Assembly: GCA_024663395.1 (NCBI GenBank)
Contig: JANFAH010000010.1
Location: forward strand, 558,001 to 622,000
DNA: 64,000 nucleotides
Origin: Pisolithus tinctorius
Taxonomy: Eukaryota > Basidiomycota > Agaricomycetes > Boletales > Pisolithaceae
Direction: 5' to 3'
The first letter of the stretch is position 1. Each line of letters begins with the position of its first letter. The position numbers were made by a program, and so were the translations under genes. Under the pieces are notes generated by a model that did no database searches, had not been told where the DNA came from, and worked only from the letters and a program-made list of their open reading frames with translations. This document shows positions 1 through 11,137 of the stretch, piece by piece.

Positions 1-1
1 T

Positions 2-907
2 GTCCCGCAAGCTGTCATCTCGGACCGCAGTCCCCAATTCGTCTCCGCTTTCACAAGAGATCTCTACCGATTCCTCGGAATCGAGTTGAAGGCCTCCACC
101 GCGTACCACCCACAGACCAATGGTGAAGCCGAACGTGTCAATCAAGAGGTCGGGACCTACCTCTGCATGTACGCGGATACGGACCCCCACAACTGGCATA
201 CCAAGCTCCCTGATGCACAAATGGCGCATAACTCACGCGTGCACTCGTCCCACAACCAATTGCCCTATTCACTCATGTATGGTTTTGACCCCGCTCCTTA
301 CCCTACGGGACAACCCCCGCAGGAGTCACTAGCGGGTGATCGACTCGAGCAGTTGGCCGCCAATTGGGATGCCGCGATAATCGCTCATAAAGAAGCACAG
401 GAGCTGATGAAGCAGCGATCAAAGGGAAGCTACACGGAGTTCTCCGTAGGAGATAAGGTTTGGCTCGACACTTCCGACCTGAAAAGGGATGTTCCGTCAA
501 AGAAGCTTGCACCCCGACGTCACGGGCTGTTTGTAATTTCCGAACGGATCAGCCCGGTCGCCTATAAGCTGCAGTTACCTGCTAGCTGGCGAATACACCC
601 TGTGTTCCACGCGTCAAAGCTTACCCCTTTCGTCAAAACGCGCGAGTATGGCCCGGCACAACCCCCGCCTCCACCAGAACTGGTAGGAGACGAGAATGAA
701 TGGGAAGTCGAGGCCATCCTCAAGCACAAATGTGCGCGTAAGGTCAAGTCATCGTCAAAAGAGCCTGGTGTAAACTCGCAGCAAAAATACCTCTACCTCG
801 TCAAATGGCTCGGTTACCTGCATTCCCAGAACAGTTGGGAAAGCGAGGACAACCTTATAAATGCCCCGGAGGTCCTTGGGGAGTACAAGCGCGTCCACAA
901 CCTCTGA
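2..907 (+). CDS. GypA pol C-terminus: integrase core to chromodomain (partial)
   Basis: Partial pol, open from the first codon in the window. It begins with VPQAVISDRSPQF, which holds the second catalytic aspartate of the DDE integrase. The third catalytic residue follows in AYHPQTNGEAERVNQEV. After the integrase C-terminal barrel (VGDKVWLDTSDLK, IHPVFHASKL) comes a chromodomain at about nt 700-900, with WEVEAIL, YLVKWLGY and NSWESEDNL. Chromodomains at this place define chromoviruses and direct integration to particular chromatin. The 302 visible codons have no stop or frameshift, and the only stop is TGA at 905-907. The start codon and upstream protease and reverse transcriptase are outside the window. 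Confidence 0.93.
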   Translation, partial: VPQAVISDRSPQFVSAFTRDLYRFLGIELKASTAYHPQTNGEAERVNQEVGTYLCMYADTDPHNWHTKLPDAQMAHNSRVHSSHNQLPYSLMYGFDPAPYPTGQPPQESLAGDRLEQLAANWDAAIIAHKEAQELMKQRSKGSYTEFSVGDKVWLDTSDLKRDVPSKKLAPRRHGLFVISERISPVAYKLQLPASWRIHPVFHASKLTPFVKTREYGPAQPPPPPELVGDENEWEVEAILKHKCARKVKSSSKEPGVNSQQKYLYLVKWLGYLHSQNSWESEDNLINAPEVLGEYKRVHNL

Positions 908-913
908 CACGCG

Positions 914-2378
914 ATGTCCTACACCCCCAACACCGAGAACCCAGGCTCTGACTACTTCGACAATGACTTCCATGCTGACATCGACGAACCCTATGATCCC
1001 TCTCGCCCATTCTTCCATAGCTATGCCAGCCCCCCTCCTCACCTCTCAGCAACACTGGTACGCTCCCCCGGAGCAGTATGTGCCATATCCCCTGCGGTAT
1101 CTGCCCACTCCTCACATGACGGTACCCACCAATCCCTTCACGACTCCGTTGCCTCTGCCACGCGCCCATACCCGTACCTGGTCATCCGCTCAGTCCCCAC
1201 TTCGCAGAGAGCCTGCAAGGACGCTTGCAAGGGAAAGTCCAAGGCTCACTCGGGACCACCCGAGCCTCGTTATGACCCCGCTTTCAGGGCCTGCAACACC
1301 CCTCCGCTCTCCCAAGCCGGTTGCAGGTCCCCCTCCCCGCTCCCTTGTGCTGGCCCATCTGCTCCAGCACCATCCCTCGCACCAGCCGACCTCTCGGCCC
1401 CTGCCGTTGCACCCGCAGCCCCTGCAACTGGAAAATGGGTGGCTCCCGAGGCAAGCATCTTCCTCGGTTACGTGCGGCTGCTTAACAACTTCGAGCTCTG
1501 GGGATCACACGGCTGGAGAGCAGGAGAACATCATGAACATTTACGGGTGTTGTCTAAGATCTTCAGAAGCTCAGAAGTGATCAGCAAGCGCGTTCACGAC
1601 CAGGTGGCTACGGCAGAAGGAAGCTTCGAGGCGCACACGTATGAGAATATCGACAAAGCCAACTCCGCCATCCTCCAGGAGACCCTAAAGACCCAAGAGG
1701 CCGTCGTCAAAATCGTACACGAAGACTATGGCCCGTCCCTCATCTCTTCCTTTCGTGCCTTCCTCGACCGAACCCCCGTCGATGTCGTGGTCCATGGGCT
1801 CCTCCCTCCGACGCGTCAAGCAGCGTCTGGAAGATCAGGCCTACCTTCGGACCCTGACAGAGAGGAAACACAGAAGGTCGCAGGAGAAGAAACCCGTCGT
1901 GCAGGGACGGTACAACATGGACCCGGAGGAGGTGGAGCGGCTGTCGGAGATGTCGAGTCGAGGTGTCGTGATTGCTGGGAGAAGATTATACCGGGCCAGG
2001 GTCGAGAACACTTCCAAGCCGTTGCAGACTCGCTCGCATCCGTCCCGTTCAACGGATCCCCCCGCGACTGGCTCGACTTCTTCGCCCAGGCCCGAGGTGA
2101 CGCTGCTGGAAGAGCCATCTTTAACGCTACTCAGACATCAAGAGCTCTACCAGCAGCTCCCTTCGTCCCTGTACCTGTCTCCTCCCTCAGCAAGAGAGAA
2201 CTTGGTGGGCTCGTTCCCGTCGATTGGCAGCATCCCCTCCACCAGTTTGCCTGCTACCGATGTTCATGCCTTGGACATTGGTCGTCTAACTGCCCAGCTT
2301 GCGGTGGCAACTAACTCAGAAATCCGCTCCTGGGTACAGCAAGGCCTCTACTTGCCTTCGGAGGACCTCAGGCCTTGA
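914..2378 (+). pseudogene. GypA accessory ORF downstream of pol, zinc knuckle, frameshifted
   Basis: Downstream of the pol stop, coding-like sequence runs to the polypurine tract but switches frame several times. The frame of the ATG at 914 gives an acidic start (SDYFDNDFHADIDEP). A proline-rich part follows in another frame. The first frame returns near 1440-1815 (FELWGSHGW, VHDQVATAEGSF), shifts again near 1815-2040 (RRVKQRLEDQAYLRTLTERK), then returns. It ends with a CX2CX4HX4C knuckle, CYRCSCLGHWSSNC, at 2252-2293. GypC carries a matching knuckle (CYVCHCLGHICVNC) in the same position after its chromodomain, so I infer a real accessory gene broken by indels. Its function is unknown. The frame changes could be mutations, unannotated introns or programmed shifts; mutation is simplest. 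Confidence 0.6.
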
Positions 2379-2386
2379 GGGGGGGG
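2379..2386 (+). promoter_or_regulatory. GypA polypurine tract
   Basis: An eight-G run, part of TGAGGGGGGGGTGATGTTAC, lies directly upstream of the 3' LTR start at 2390. In LTR retrotransposons this tract primes plus-strand DNA synthesis. GypC has the equivalent AAGGGGGGTA at 61121-61130. Confidence 0.75.
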
Positions 2387-2389
2387 TGA

Positions 2390-3038
2390 TGTTACACTGT
2401 GCTCACATTTCTCCCTTTTGCAGACACTTACGTGCTCCGTTTGCGCGCTGTCCCACCTCAGGGGACGCTGTTTCGTCCTTCCCGCAAGACTCTGTCTTGC
2501 GTTCCGTACGTTTTCCCTTTCTGTTTCCTTTTATGGTTGACCCCTGTCAACCCTGCGTTGTACTATATCCAGACATTGCGTCCACTCTTCCCTTCCCTCT
2601 GTGATCTGCTGGTGGCCCTGATCCACGCGGTCACGTGATGCGTTCACCCCAGGTGAATGCTCCACCCCTTGACTCATAGACGCGGTTAGTCTCTCATTTA
2701 ATCCCTCGTTTACCCTTGCACCTGCATCGCAGTGACTCCGTCCTGCCTTGTTTGGACTCGGGTGAATGACTGTACAAGTGTTCGAATGTTTGGCCCGGAG
2801 TACTGTACATACGTATATATACCCGCATGTATCATACTTGGCCCCCATTCGAAATCTACTTTGCAACCACCCTTAGCTCTGCGCGCTGTACCAACAAGGA
2901 CTCACCAGTACGACTTCGGTTGGCCAAGACTAGTGTTCCGCCGCTAGTGAAGTTAAATTACGCGCCACTCTCGCGCAGTCACGTGCTTGTGCTACATCGC
3001 ACTCGATTCGTGGCGCGATACGAGTCGTCAGCATAACA
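2390..3038 (+). repeat. GypA 3' LTR
   Basis: A 649-bp LTR starting TGTTACACTG and ending GCATAACA, so the termini are TGTTA/TAACA inverted. A TATA-like GTATATATACC lies near 2813. The sequence to the right (GAAAC) is LTR-Y interior. The matching duplication would be left of the window. Confidence 0.85.
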
Positions 3039-3346
3039 GAAACTACTACAACGAGGAAGAGAGGGTAAATACCGAAAGAGCGGAAGAATGGAGAAAACCG
3101 ACACGAGGGCAGAACCCTATCTAGAATGCAGGGCTGCAAGTCCGACAGCCCATGTGACCAACCTTAGGGCGGAGTTGAGCGGAGTTGGTCAGAACATGGA
3201 CAGGGGGCCTTGGAGAGGTGTGGAGATGTGTCGGGAGGGTTGGAGGAGCGTGGGAACACGTCGGAGGAGGGCGGAGAAGCATGGGAACATGTCGGAGGAG
3301 GGCGGAGTAGGTGTTAGGGGCTTATGCTGGTGTCATGGTCATGACA
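3039..3346 (-). repeat. LTR-Y copy 1, partial, interrupted by GypA
   Basis: Reverse-complement copy of the family seen at 20296-20564 and 31976-32532 (Y2). It carries the terminal TGTCATGACCATGACA and an internal tandem tract with units like GGAGGGCGGAGAAGCATGGG. The right boundary at 3346 abuts a GypB-family fragment. The left side is cut by GypA, and the remaining Y sequence must lie left of the window. Confidence 0.75.
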
Positions 3347-3862
3347 CTTGGCCTCACCAGTCAATGTTGTTACCAACCACAAGAATCTTGAGTACTTCTC
3401 CACCTCTAAGGTACTCACCTGCCACCAAGCTTGCTGGTCTGAATTCCTCTTGCAGTTCAATATGATCATCAGGTTTAGGCCCAGTAAGCTCAGGGCTAAG
3501 CCTGATGCCCTAACTAGATGATGGGATGTCTACCCCAAAGAGGGGGATAGCAGCTATGCCTGAGTAAACCTGCAAAATATGAGACCAGTCTTCACCCAGG
3601 AGCAACTAGCAGTCTCCCTCTGCACTACATACCCCAAGTACCTGGTGTTATGGGCAGTGCCTTAATGGATATAGAAAAGCTCCATAATGATATCCTGACT
3701 GCACTACCAGATGACCTGGTCTCACAAATCCATTTGTCTGACATGTCTGATCCTTGGTGGTCTGTAGATGACACTGGCTTCCTTCATCTTGATGGAAGGA
3801 TCTACATGCTGGACTCAAATGACCTTTGCCTCAGGGTCTTGTGGCTTAAGCATGACCATGGG
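3347..3862 (+). pseudogene. GypB-family pol fragment (RNase H end to integrase N-terminus)
   Basis: About 510 bp clearly similar to GypB 9350-9860: the RNase H tail ([13 protein letters not shown], [20 protein letters not shown]), the connection (WDVYPKEGDSSYA) and the start of the integrase zinc region (SNDLCLRVLWLKHDHG). Two TGA stops fall where GypB also has or is expected to have arginine codons. It starts exactly at the LTR-Y1 boundary, so Y1 inserted into a longer GypB-type copy that continues outside the window. It is inactive. Confidence 0.8.
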
Positions 3863-3919
3863 ATGGTGAGGAGTGCCTGGTGGTAGTGCTACCTTTTTTT
3901 TTTTTGCTTACTGACCACT

Positions 3920-5505
3920 GTTTTCAGAACAGCAAATCCAGCACTGTAGCTCGACATCCCCCTCTCCAGCCATGCTCAAGTTGCAATTCTTTGCAAGGGT
4001 TGACAAAGAAAGAATGTGAGAATCAGTACCTTGATTCCTTCCAGACAAAACAGGTTACACTGCAGAATGGTATGAAGCTTGACCACACTGTTGCCCTTGA
4101 GCAGCTATGATTGGGCATCATTTCTATGGAAGATATAGTTGCTGAGCAGGGTCATGAAAAGTGTAAGTGTGTGATCTATGTATGTAGCTGTGTTCCTTCT
4201 CAAGGTTGCCACCAGCTGTTACCCCCAATGACAGTGAAGAGGATGAACAAGCTGTTGAGAGTATGGTGCAAGCTGAAGGTGATCTGGTCTCAGAGAACCT
4301 GGTAGATCATGATGGTTGCCCAGCTGTTGAAAATATGATGGACTCCATTTGTCATGATGATGTTGAGCATGAAAGTGCATCAGGTGTGTTTATTTGATTA
4401 AACTGCATTATTCACATAATTTACATGTGTCATTGAATAGACAGTGATTGGTCAACTGACCAGAGGCACAACCTTAAATGTGAACAAACCCTGAGAGAAA
4501 TCCATGCTGACAATTATGATACTGATAACCATCCTTCCACTCCCCCTCTCCATTCTCCATCAGAAGAAGAAGAAGAAGAAGAAGAAGAAGAAGAAGAAGA
4601 AGGAGCTGCTGAAACTGAAGGCAACACTGACAGCTCTGTGACCAGGAGGTGTAGGGAAGCCAAAGGGAAATCTCATGCCTAGCCAACACATCCTCTGAAG
4701 ATGAGGATGGACCTAGTGACACTGGAGACCTCCCCAATGGCTCAGAGATGACTGGGATGCATGGGAAACCCAAAGGATGACATCATGCCTTCTGCAAGGT
4801 AGTAGTCACACCCTCTGTGCCTACCCTAGCCAGTGACCTCAGTCAATGCAAGGATGCATCCAGTGCAGAAGCAGGCTTACCACACTTCAAACCAGGGCAG
4901 CTTCCCTTGGAAGCCATATGAAAGTCACAGGCACTTGGCATGCACACCACTCAAGAAGCCCAGGTGATTTCAGATGAGTATGGCAAGACTCTTGGGTTGA
5001 TCATGGCTGCTGCTGGTCTTACCACAAAGGCAACCCATGCTGAATCTGTGTGGAACATGCATCAGGCTTGGTATGCACATACTAATCCAAAAGTGTCTGC
5101 AGGTCAGTACATCCTAACTTGTTGCAGTTTTGACTCCACATTGATTCAATCACAGAGGAAACCAAAGACTACTATAGGTGTCACACCAAGCACTATGAGG
5201 ACCATAAAGATGAGGAAGAACATCCTCAACTGTGGGTGGAGATCTGGAAGTATTGGAGTGAGTGTGTCAGCAGGTCCAAAGACATCAGTTCCAAGGTGAT
5301 GGTGGGCTGTGTAATGGCTTGCCATGACTCCTTTACACAAGGGGTGGGTAATGCCATCATGATTGTTTGCTTCTTGAATAACCTCTTGTACAGGCACAAA
5401 CTTGGTGCAATGTGGAGGGCATACATGTCTTCAGATGTGTAATTTATAGTGGGAGTGATGAAGCTGCACACCAATCCCAAGGAATTTTTGCTGGATCCTC
5501 CCTTC
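3920..5505 (+). pseudogene. Plus-strand repeat-compartment gene, 5' part, cut by GypB
   Basis: A spliced-looking gene with many stops. Segments in order: PAMLKLQFFARVDKERM near 3970-4020; an acidic region around 4260-4600 with a poly-Glu run of about 13 residues; STTKATHAESVWN-like sequence (GLTTKATHAESVWNMHQAWY) near 5015-5075; then, after an intron at about 5102-5150 (GTCAGT to TCACAG), KHYEDHKDEEEHPQLWVEIW and SSKVMVGCVMACHDSFTQ. A second intron (GTGGGT to GTACAG, about 5342-5394) leads to AQTWCNVEGIHVF-like and FAGSSLL. GypB enters after CCTTC at 5501-5505, and the frame resumes at 13055 with LVSERQADITQLLEYLST. The order of motifs resembles a repeated Agaricomycete gene family I recall but cannot name. 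No function is assigned. Confidence 0.5.
4563..4601 (+). repeat. (GAA)13 microsatellite
   Basis: Thirteen uninterrupted GAA units encode a poly-Glu run in the frame of the surrounding broken gene. Perfect purity in an otherwise decayed gene suggests recent slippage. Confidence 0.95.
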
Positions 5506-6029
5506 TGTCATAGCTGTGCCTCGACCCTGGCCAGACTCAGCCTCGCACTCATCCAGTCCGGCCTTGGCCTTGGCTGTCCCCTATCCCCAGATGTCCTAGC
5601 ATGGTGAACACTGCTTTGCAGTGTCTGTCACTTTGGTTAGTTCCTGCCCAGTCTTGTCCCCAGTCCACTCTGTCCTGGTCTCCATCGTCTTAGTCATATC
5701 TTACTAATACCTGTCTTACCAATCACCTTAGCAATCTTTGCAAGACCGGCATTACCAGTCTCCATACTATAGATACTCTAGTATATAAACTCATAGATAC
5801 TCAGCCTGTACTCCTCAGTCTGAAATCAACAAAGTTAACTCTGATAACCCTATCTCGGCCTTGGACTCAGACTGAGACCCACACAAGGGAATAGTGCTGT
5901 ACCCTCAGTCACTAAGTCCAAACAGTCTACCCATCTGTATCCTCATCTCTTCTCTTAATCCTGACCCCTTGGCCTTGCACCTGCTTCGGTCTCCAGTCCA
6001 GTCTCAACCCGGACTTCCTGAACTTGACA
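5506..6029 (+). repeat. GypB 5' LTR
   Basis: A 524-bp LTR, TG...CA, with a TATA box GTATATAAAC at 5781-5790. The predicted start of transcription, about 30-35 bp downstream, falls at CAGTCTGAAATC (5816-5827). That segment is complementary to the site just after the LTR. Confidence 0.93.
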
Positions 6030-6031
6030 GT

Positions 6032-6041
6032 ATTTCAGACT
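6032..6041 (+). promoter_or_regulatory. Candidate self-priming site of GypB
   Basis: ATTTCAGACT begins 2 nt after the 5' LTR. It is the exact reverse complement of AGTCTGAAAT at 5817-5826, about 35 nt downstream of the TATA start, where the mRNA should begin. In Tf1/sushi-type elements the folded mRNA 5' end primes reverse transcription from this place instead of a tRNA. No TGG-type tRNA primer site is visible here. Confidence 0.6.
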
Positions 6042-6067
6042 CTCCACTTGTGTGGGTCTAATACATC

Positions 6068-7421
6068 ATGGCAACCAAGACTCGATTCCAACCTCCCTGT
6101 GGCCGTTCTGCCACAAACCCTGACTCTGCCTCAGCCAGTGGGGCTTGCCATGAGACAGCACTAGCTGCCTTGGGCACCACTAGGTGCTCCCCAGATCCCA
6201 TTAGTCCTTTCAGGGGCTTTTCAGCCCAGACATCCAATACCCCCACACCATGTCATCCCACTGCTCCCATCCCCAAGGGTGACCCCAGTGATGATGGGCC
6301 AGGCAACGATGATAATAATAACCCAGACAATGATGACCCTGGTGATAATGGTCCTGGTGATGAGAATCCGGATGAGAATGATCCAGAGGACAAACTGGAC
6401 TTCCCACATCCGGACACTGAGCCTGCCATTATGGTCTTAGACAACCTCACAGTGGCCATCAAGCTGTTGGCTTGCAACACCCATACTAGTCCTGAGTCCT
6501 CAAGCAGGACCAAGTTACATGAGCCTGACACCTTTGATGGCACTGACCCTAAGAAACTTCGTGCCTTCTTTATCCAGTGCAAGCTCAACTTCCAAGACTG
6601 ACTGTGCAAAGGTCATCTTTGCCCAGTCCTACCTCAAAGGTATGGCTCTTGAATGGTTTGAGCTGGACTTGCTTGGACTTGATGACCCCAGTGACCAGCC
6701 TCTCTGGATGGACTCCTGGAGGGAGTTTGTCTTAGAGTTGCAAACCACTTTTGGACCCCATGACCTGGTTGCTGACACCGAGAGCCAGCTCGACCACTTG
6801 CACATGAAAGAAAACCAGTGCACCAACAAATACATAGTTGATTTTAATTGGCTTGCTTCGCAAGTCCAAGGCTATGGAGATGGTGTGCTGCACCACCACT
6901 TCTACTCTGGACTTCCAGACTGGATTAAGGATGAAGTCTGTTGAGTTGGCAAACCCTGGACACTTCACAAGCTCCACCACCTTGCCCAAGAAACAGATGT
7001 GTGCTATTGGGAGTGCAAGGAAGAAGTCCAGTGGGCAAGTAAGCACCAGGGCTCGTCCAACTCTGGTAACAACAAGTCTGGTGGCTCCAACAACAACAAT
7101 CAGCCCAAGACCGGTCAGGAGATTGGCAATAATAACAATAACTCCGGATCTTCCCCCAAGCTGGCTTCATCGAAACCAGGCAACAGTAATAGCAGCAACT
7201 CATCCAAGCCTGAGCCTAGCAAACTTGGAAAGGATGGGAAGCTCACCCCAGAAGAATGCAAGTGTCGCATAGAGGGCAATCTCTGCATGTTCTGTGGAGG
7301 CCCTGGCCACCGTGCTGATAAATGCCCCAAGAAAGCCAGAAAGGCCAAAGCTCATGCCATGGCCACCACCAATGCCACACCAGCCTCGGGCTCGGGTTCT
7401 ACCCCCAAGACAAAAAAATAG
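6068..7421 (+). pseudogene. GypB gag
   Basis: Capsid-nucleocapsid precursor. It starts at ATG 6068 (MATKTRFQPP). An acidic Pro/Asp/Asn linker follows (GDENPDENDPEDKLDFP), then the gag core (PDTFDGTDPKKLRAFF, KGMALEWFE, WREFVLELQTTFG, LDHLHMKENQ). A basic, low-complexity tail and a CX2CX4HX4C nucleic-acid knuckle, CMFCGGPGHRADKC, end it. Two lesions are visible: a frameshift near 6600, where a few codons are lost after KLNFQD, and a TGA at 6942-6944 where an arginine CGA is expected (DEVC-stop-VGKP). The terminal stop is TAG 7419-7421, preceded by a slippery run. Confidence 0.85.
7412..7418 (+). promoter_or_regulatory. Putative -1 ribosomal frameshift site, A_AAA_AAA
   Basis: Seven adenines read in the gag frame as AC(A AAA AAA) directly before the TAG stop. 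Pol is in the -1 frame and reads on without a stop: ATA GGT AGC AGC, then the protease domain. Heptamer, phase and stop position all match the canonical X_XXY_YYZ arrangement. No downstream pseudoknot was assessed. Confidence 0.6.
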
Positions 7422-10400
7422 GTAGCAGCTCCTGGGACTCCACACAATCTGGGAGCTGCATTGACTCTGGTTGTGCAAACTTGGAGGCTTGTCTCAATGT
7501 GTCTGCTCTTTCCAGTCTGAACTCTTTAACCCCCTATGTCACATTAGAAAACCCAGAAATACCTTGGCTTCGTACTTTAGTGGACTGTGGTTCCATCCAT
7601 TGTTTTATAGATAATCAATTTGTTAATCAACACTCGTTTACCCTGTACTCGGTCTCCCCAATCCAACTCTGGCTCTTTGATGGAACATCCACCTTTACTA
7701 TAACCAAAGCAGTAGATGTCAACATCCACTTCATGTCTGGTGATGTCACACCAGTAACCCTGTATCTAGCCCTGTTGGATTCTGAGTGTAAGATAGTTCT
7801 CAGACATGACTGGCTCACCCACTACAATCTGTTGATTGATTGGGTACTGTGTAGTCTAACATTCCAGACTCCTGCACAAGGAATGCCAACCCCATTGACA
7901 CCCCCTGTAAGCCTGGTCCCCACTGGCCTTCCTGACCCCAGTCCTAGTGATCAACCCAGCTTCGTGCCATCTGTACTGGTGTCCGACTCCCCAGCTTGCA
8001 CCCCCCTGAAGGCCCCTCTGGTTTCCCTAATCAATGCAGCCACTTTTGTGTGTGACTGCAAACTAGAAGGGTCTGTCCAGTTCCAACTTCAGCTCTGCCC
8101 CTCGGACTCAGCTCAAGCCCGATCAGCCTTGGCTTCCCCTCCTCTGGCCTTGCCCAATGTACCAGAAGAGTATCATGATTTTGCTGATGTATTCAGCAAG
8201 GCCAAGGCCTCAGCACTCCCACCACACTGGGAGTACAACCTGAAGATAGAGCTTGAAGAAGGAACAACCCCACCTCTCAGCACCATCTACTCACTGTCCC
8301 CAGTCAAGCTCCAAGCTCTCCAGACTTTCATTGATGAAAACCTTACTACTGGATTCATTCAACCTACCTCCTCCCCTTATGCTGCACCAGTCCTCTTTGT
8401 CAAAAAGAAGGATGACTCCATCTGGCTTTGTGTAGACTTCCACAGCCTCAACAAGATCACTAAGAAGGACCACTACCCACTCCTGCTCATTTCCAACCTT
8501 TTAGAGTCACCAAGCTGAGCCAAAATCTATACTAAAATTGATCTTTGGCATGCCTACCACCTTGTCCAGATTGCCCTGGGTGATGAATGGAAGACCACAT
8601 TCCAGACTCAGTATGGATCTTATGAGTGGTTAGTAATGCCCTTTGGTCTCACCAATGCCCTGGCCACTTTCCAATGCTTCATGAATACCATTTTTGTGGA
8701 CATGTTGGATGTCTGCATAGTCGTCTACTTAGATGACATCCTAATTTACTCCAGAGATAAAGAGTCCCATAAGCAGCATGTCTGAGAGGTACTTCGCCAG
8801 CTTCAGCTTCACAGCCTTTATGCAAAGCTGGAGAAATGTGAGTTCCACTTGGACTTGGTCAAATACCTCAGATTCCACCTCTCCCCTGCCAGCCTCACGA
8901 TGTCGAAGGAAAAAGTCCAGACCATCTGCAATTGGCCCGAGCCTTGCAAGGTCAAAGACATACAATCTTTCCTCAGCTTTGCCAATTTTTACTGCTGGTT
9001 TATCTTTAACTATTCAGACATTGTCATACCATTGACTTGGCTTACCTGCAAGGGGGCTCCTTGGAACTTCTCTGAGGAATGCTGCCATTCATTCGACAAC
9101 CTCAAGGCCACCTTCACCACTGCACTGGTCTTAACTCATTTCATCCCTGGGGTCCCTATCACCATCGAGACTGATGCATCGGACTATGCCATCACTGGCA
9201 TCCTCTCTATTACCTGCAGCAATGGCCAGATTCATCTGGTTGCCTTCTACTCCTGGACTCTGACCACCCTGGAGTTGAATTATGACACCCATGATAAGGA
9301 ATTGCTTGCAATTTTCGAAGCATTCTGGACCTGGTGCCACTACCTTGAGGGCTTGGCCTCACTGGTTGACATTGTTACTGACCACAAGAATCTTGAGTAC
9401 TTTTCTACCTCTAAAGTACTCACCCACCACCAGGCTTGCTGGTCAGAATTCCTGTCTCAATTCAATATGATCATTAGATTCAGGCCCAGTAAGCTCAGGG
9501 CTAAGCCTGATGCCCTAACTAGGCAATGGGATGTCTACCCCAAAGAGGGGGATAGCAGCTATGCCTGAGTGAACCCGCAGAACCTGAGACTGGTCTTCAC
9601 CCAAGAACAACTAGCAGTCTCCCTTTGTGCCACATACCTCAAGTACCCAGTCTTACAAGCAGTTGCTTTAATGGATGTTGAGAGGTTACACAATGATATC
9701 CTGACTGCACTGCTGGATGACCTGGTCTCACAAGTCTGCCTGTCTGACATGTCTGATCCCCAGTGGTCAGTAGATGACATCAGCTTCCTTCAGCTTGATG
9801 GAAGGATCTACATGCCAGACTCAAACGACCTTTGCCTTAGGGTCTTGCACCTCAAGCATGACCACCCTCTGTCTGGCTACTTTGGCCAAAACTGCACACT
9901 AGAGCTCATACAGCATGAATATACCTGGCCTGGCCTCAGGACCTTTGTCAAGGACTATGTCCAGTCTTGCACGGCCCATGCTCAGGCTAAGGTTCCCCAC
10001 CATTGGCCTTATGGCCTCCTCAAGCAACTCCTGGTGCTGGAGAAGCCATGGAACTCCATCTCTATGGATTTCATTGAGCAGCTTCTGGCCTCAACCGGCT
10101 TCATGGCCATCCTCATAGTAGTTGACTGGCTTTCCAAGCAGGCCATATTCATCCCAACCCATGACACTATCATGGCCCCAGAACTCGCCAAACTCTTCTT
10201 ACTCCATGTCTTCTCTAAGCATGGAGTGCTGGCCCATGTAACCTCAGACCAAGGTTCGGAGTTTGTCTTGCACTTCTTCTGGTCACTCAGTAAGGCCTTG
10301 GACATGTGCCTACACTTCACTTCAGGCTACTACCCCAAAGGTGATGGCCAGACTGCATGGACTAACCAGACCCTGGAACAATACCTCTGAGTCTACTGTA

Positions 10401-11137
10401 ACTACCAACAGGACAACTGGGCTGACCTACTACCTTTGGCCAAGTTTGCTTACAATAATGCCCCTAGTGCTACTATGGGTGTCTCTCCTTTCTTCGCTAA
10501 TAAGGGCTATCATCCCAGCATCTCAGTATACCCAGAGCATGATCTTACCTCTGCTCAGGCTCGTGACTATGCAGTCGACTTAGACTCACTGCATCAATAC
10601 CTACAGGAAGAAATGACCTTAGCACAGCAGCACTATCAAAGACCAGCCAATGCTAAATGCATGCCAGCTCTGGACTTCAAGGTTGGTGACCAAGTATATG
10701 TCAAAGCCAAGTACTTCCAGTCAACCCAGCCTTCCAAGAAGCTCTCAGAGAAGAACCTTGGACTGTATCTGGTCATAGCTCAGGCTGGTACCCACTCATT
10801 CACACTGCACCTGCTGGACTCAATGTGCACAGTGCATCTGGTCTTCCATGTTTCCCAGCTCGAGCTGGCCATCCCTAATACCATCCCGAACCGGACTCAA
10901 CCACCACCCCCACCAGTTGAAGTCAATGGTGAGCTAGAGTTCGAGGTAGCAGAAATCCTCAACTCCAAGGTCGACCAGTGTCACTGGTGTTGGTTACAGT
11001 ATCTAGTCTGGTGGACTGGCTATGAAGGGACAGATGAAGAAACCACTTGGGTACTTGCTACCGAACTTGACAATGCCTGTGAACTTGTACAAGAGTTCCA
11101 CTCCTGCTACCCCAGTAAACCCAGCCCATACCAGTGA
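7418..11137 (+). pseudogene. GypB pol: protease, RT, RNase H, integrase, chromodomain
   Basis: One continuous reading frame broken only by four TGA codons (8516-8518, 8783-8785, 9566-9568, 10388-10390), each where the family has an arginine. Protease: LVDCGSIHCFID, with DCG in place of [39 protein letters not shown]. RNase H: TIETDASDYAITGIL, DKELLAIFEAF, TDHKNLEYF. Integrase zinc region: HDHPLSGYFGQ...YTWPGL...SCTAHAQ, where the second His is Tyr and one Cys is His. Core: MDFIEQL, TSDQGSEF, then GDGQTAWTNQTLEQYL, where the catalytic Glu is replaced by Ala. Chromodomain: FEVAEIL, YLVWWTGYEG, ETTWVLATEL. Stop at 11135-11137. Confidence 0.93.

Larger units (their letters stand above)
1..3038 (+). 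mobile_element. GypA: 3' part of a Ty3/gypsy chromovirus
   Basis: The window opens inside the pol of a gypsy-class LTR retrotransposon. From left to right it holds the integrase core and C-terminus, a chromodomain, a downstream accessory ORF, a G-rich polypurine tract and the 3' LTR. The 5' half lies outside the window. The element sits in an LTR-Y copy: the sequence starting at 3039 (GAAAC) is the interior of LTR-Y read in reverse, and it matches the Y sequence that resumes at 31976. Its base composition stands out: many CpG sites remain and the pol segment has no internal stop. This suggests it is younger than, or modified differently from, the CpG-poor elements around it. Confidence 0.9.

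Noticed and set aside
6032..6060. tRNA primer-binding site in GypB
   Set aside because: No TGG start after the LTR; the self-complementary site fits better.
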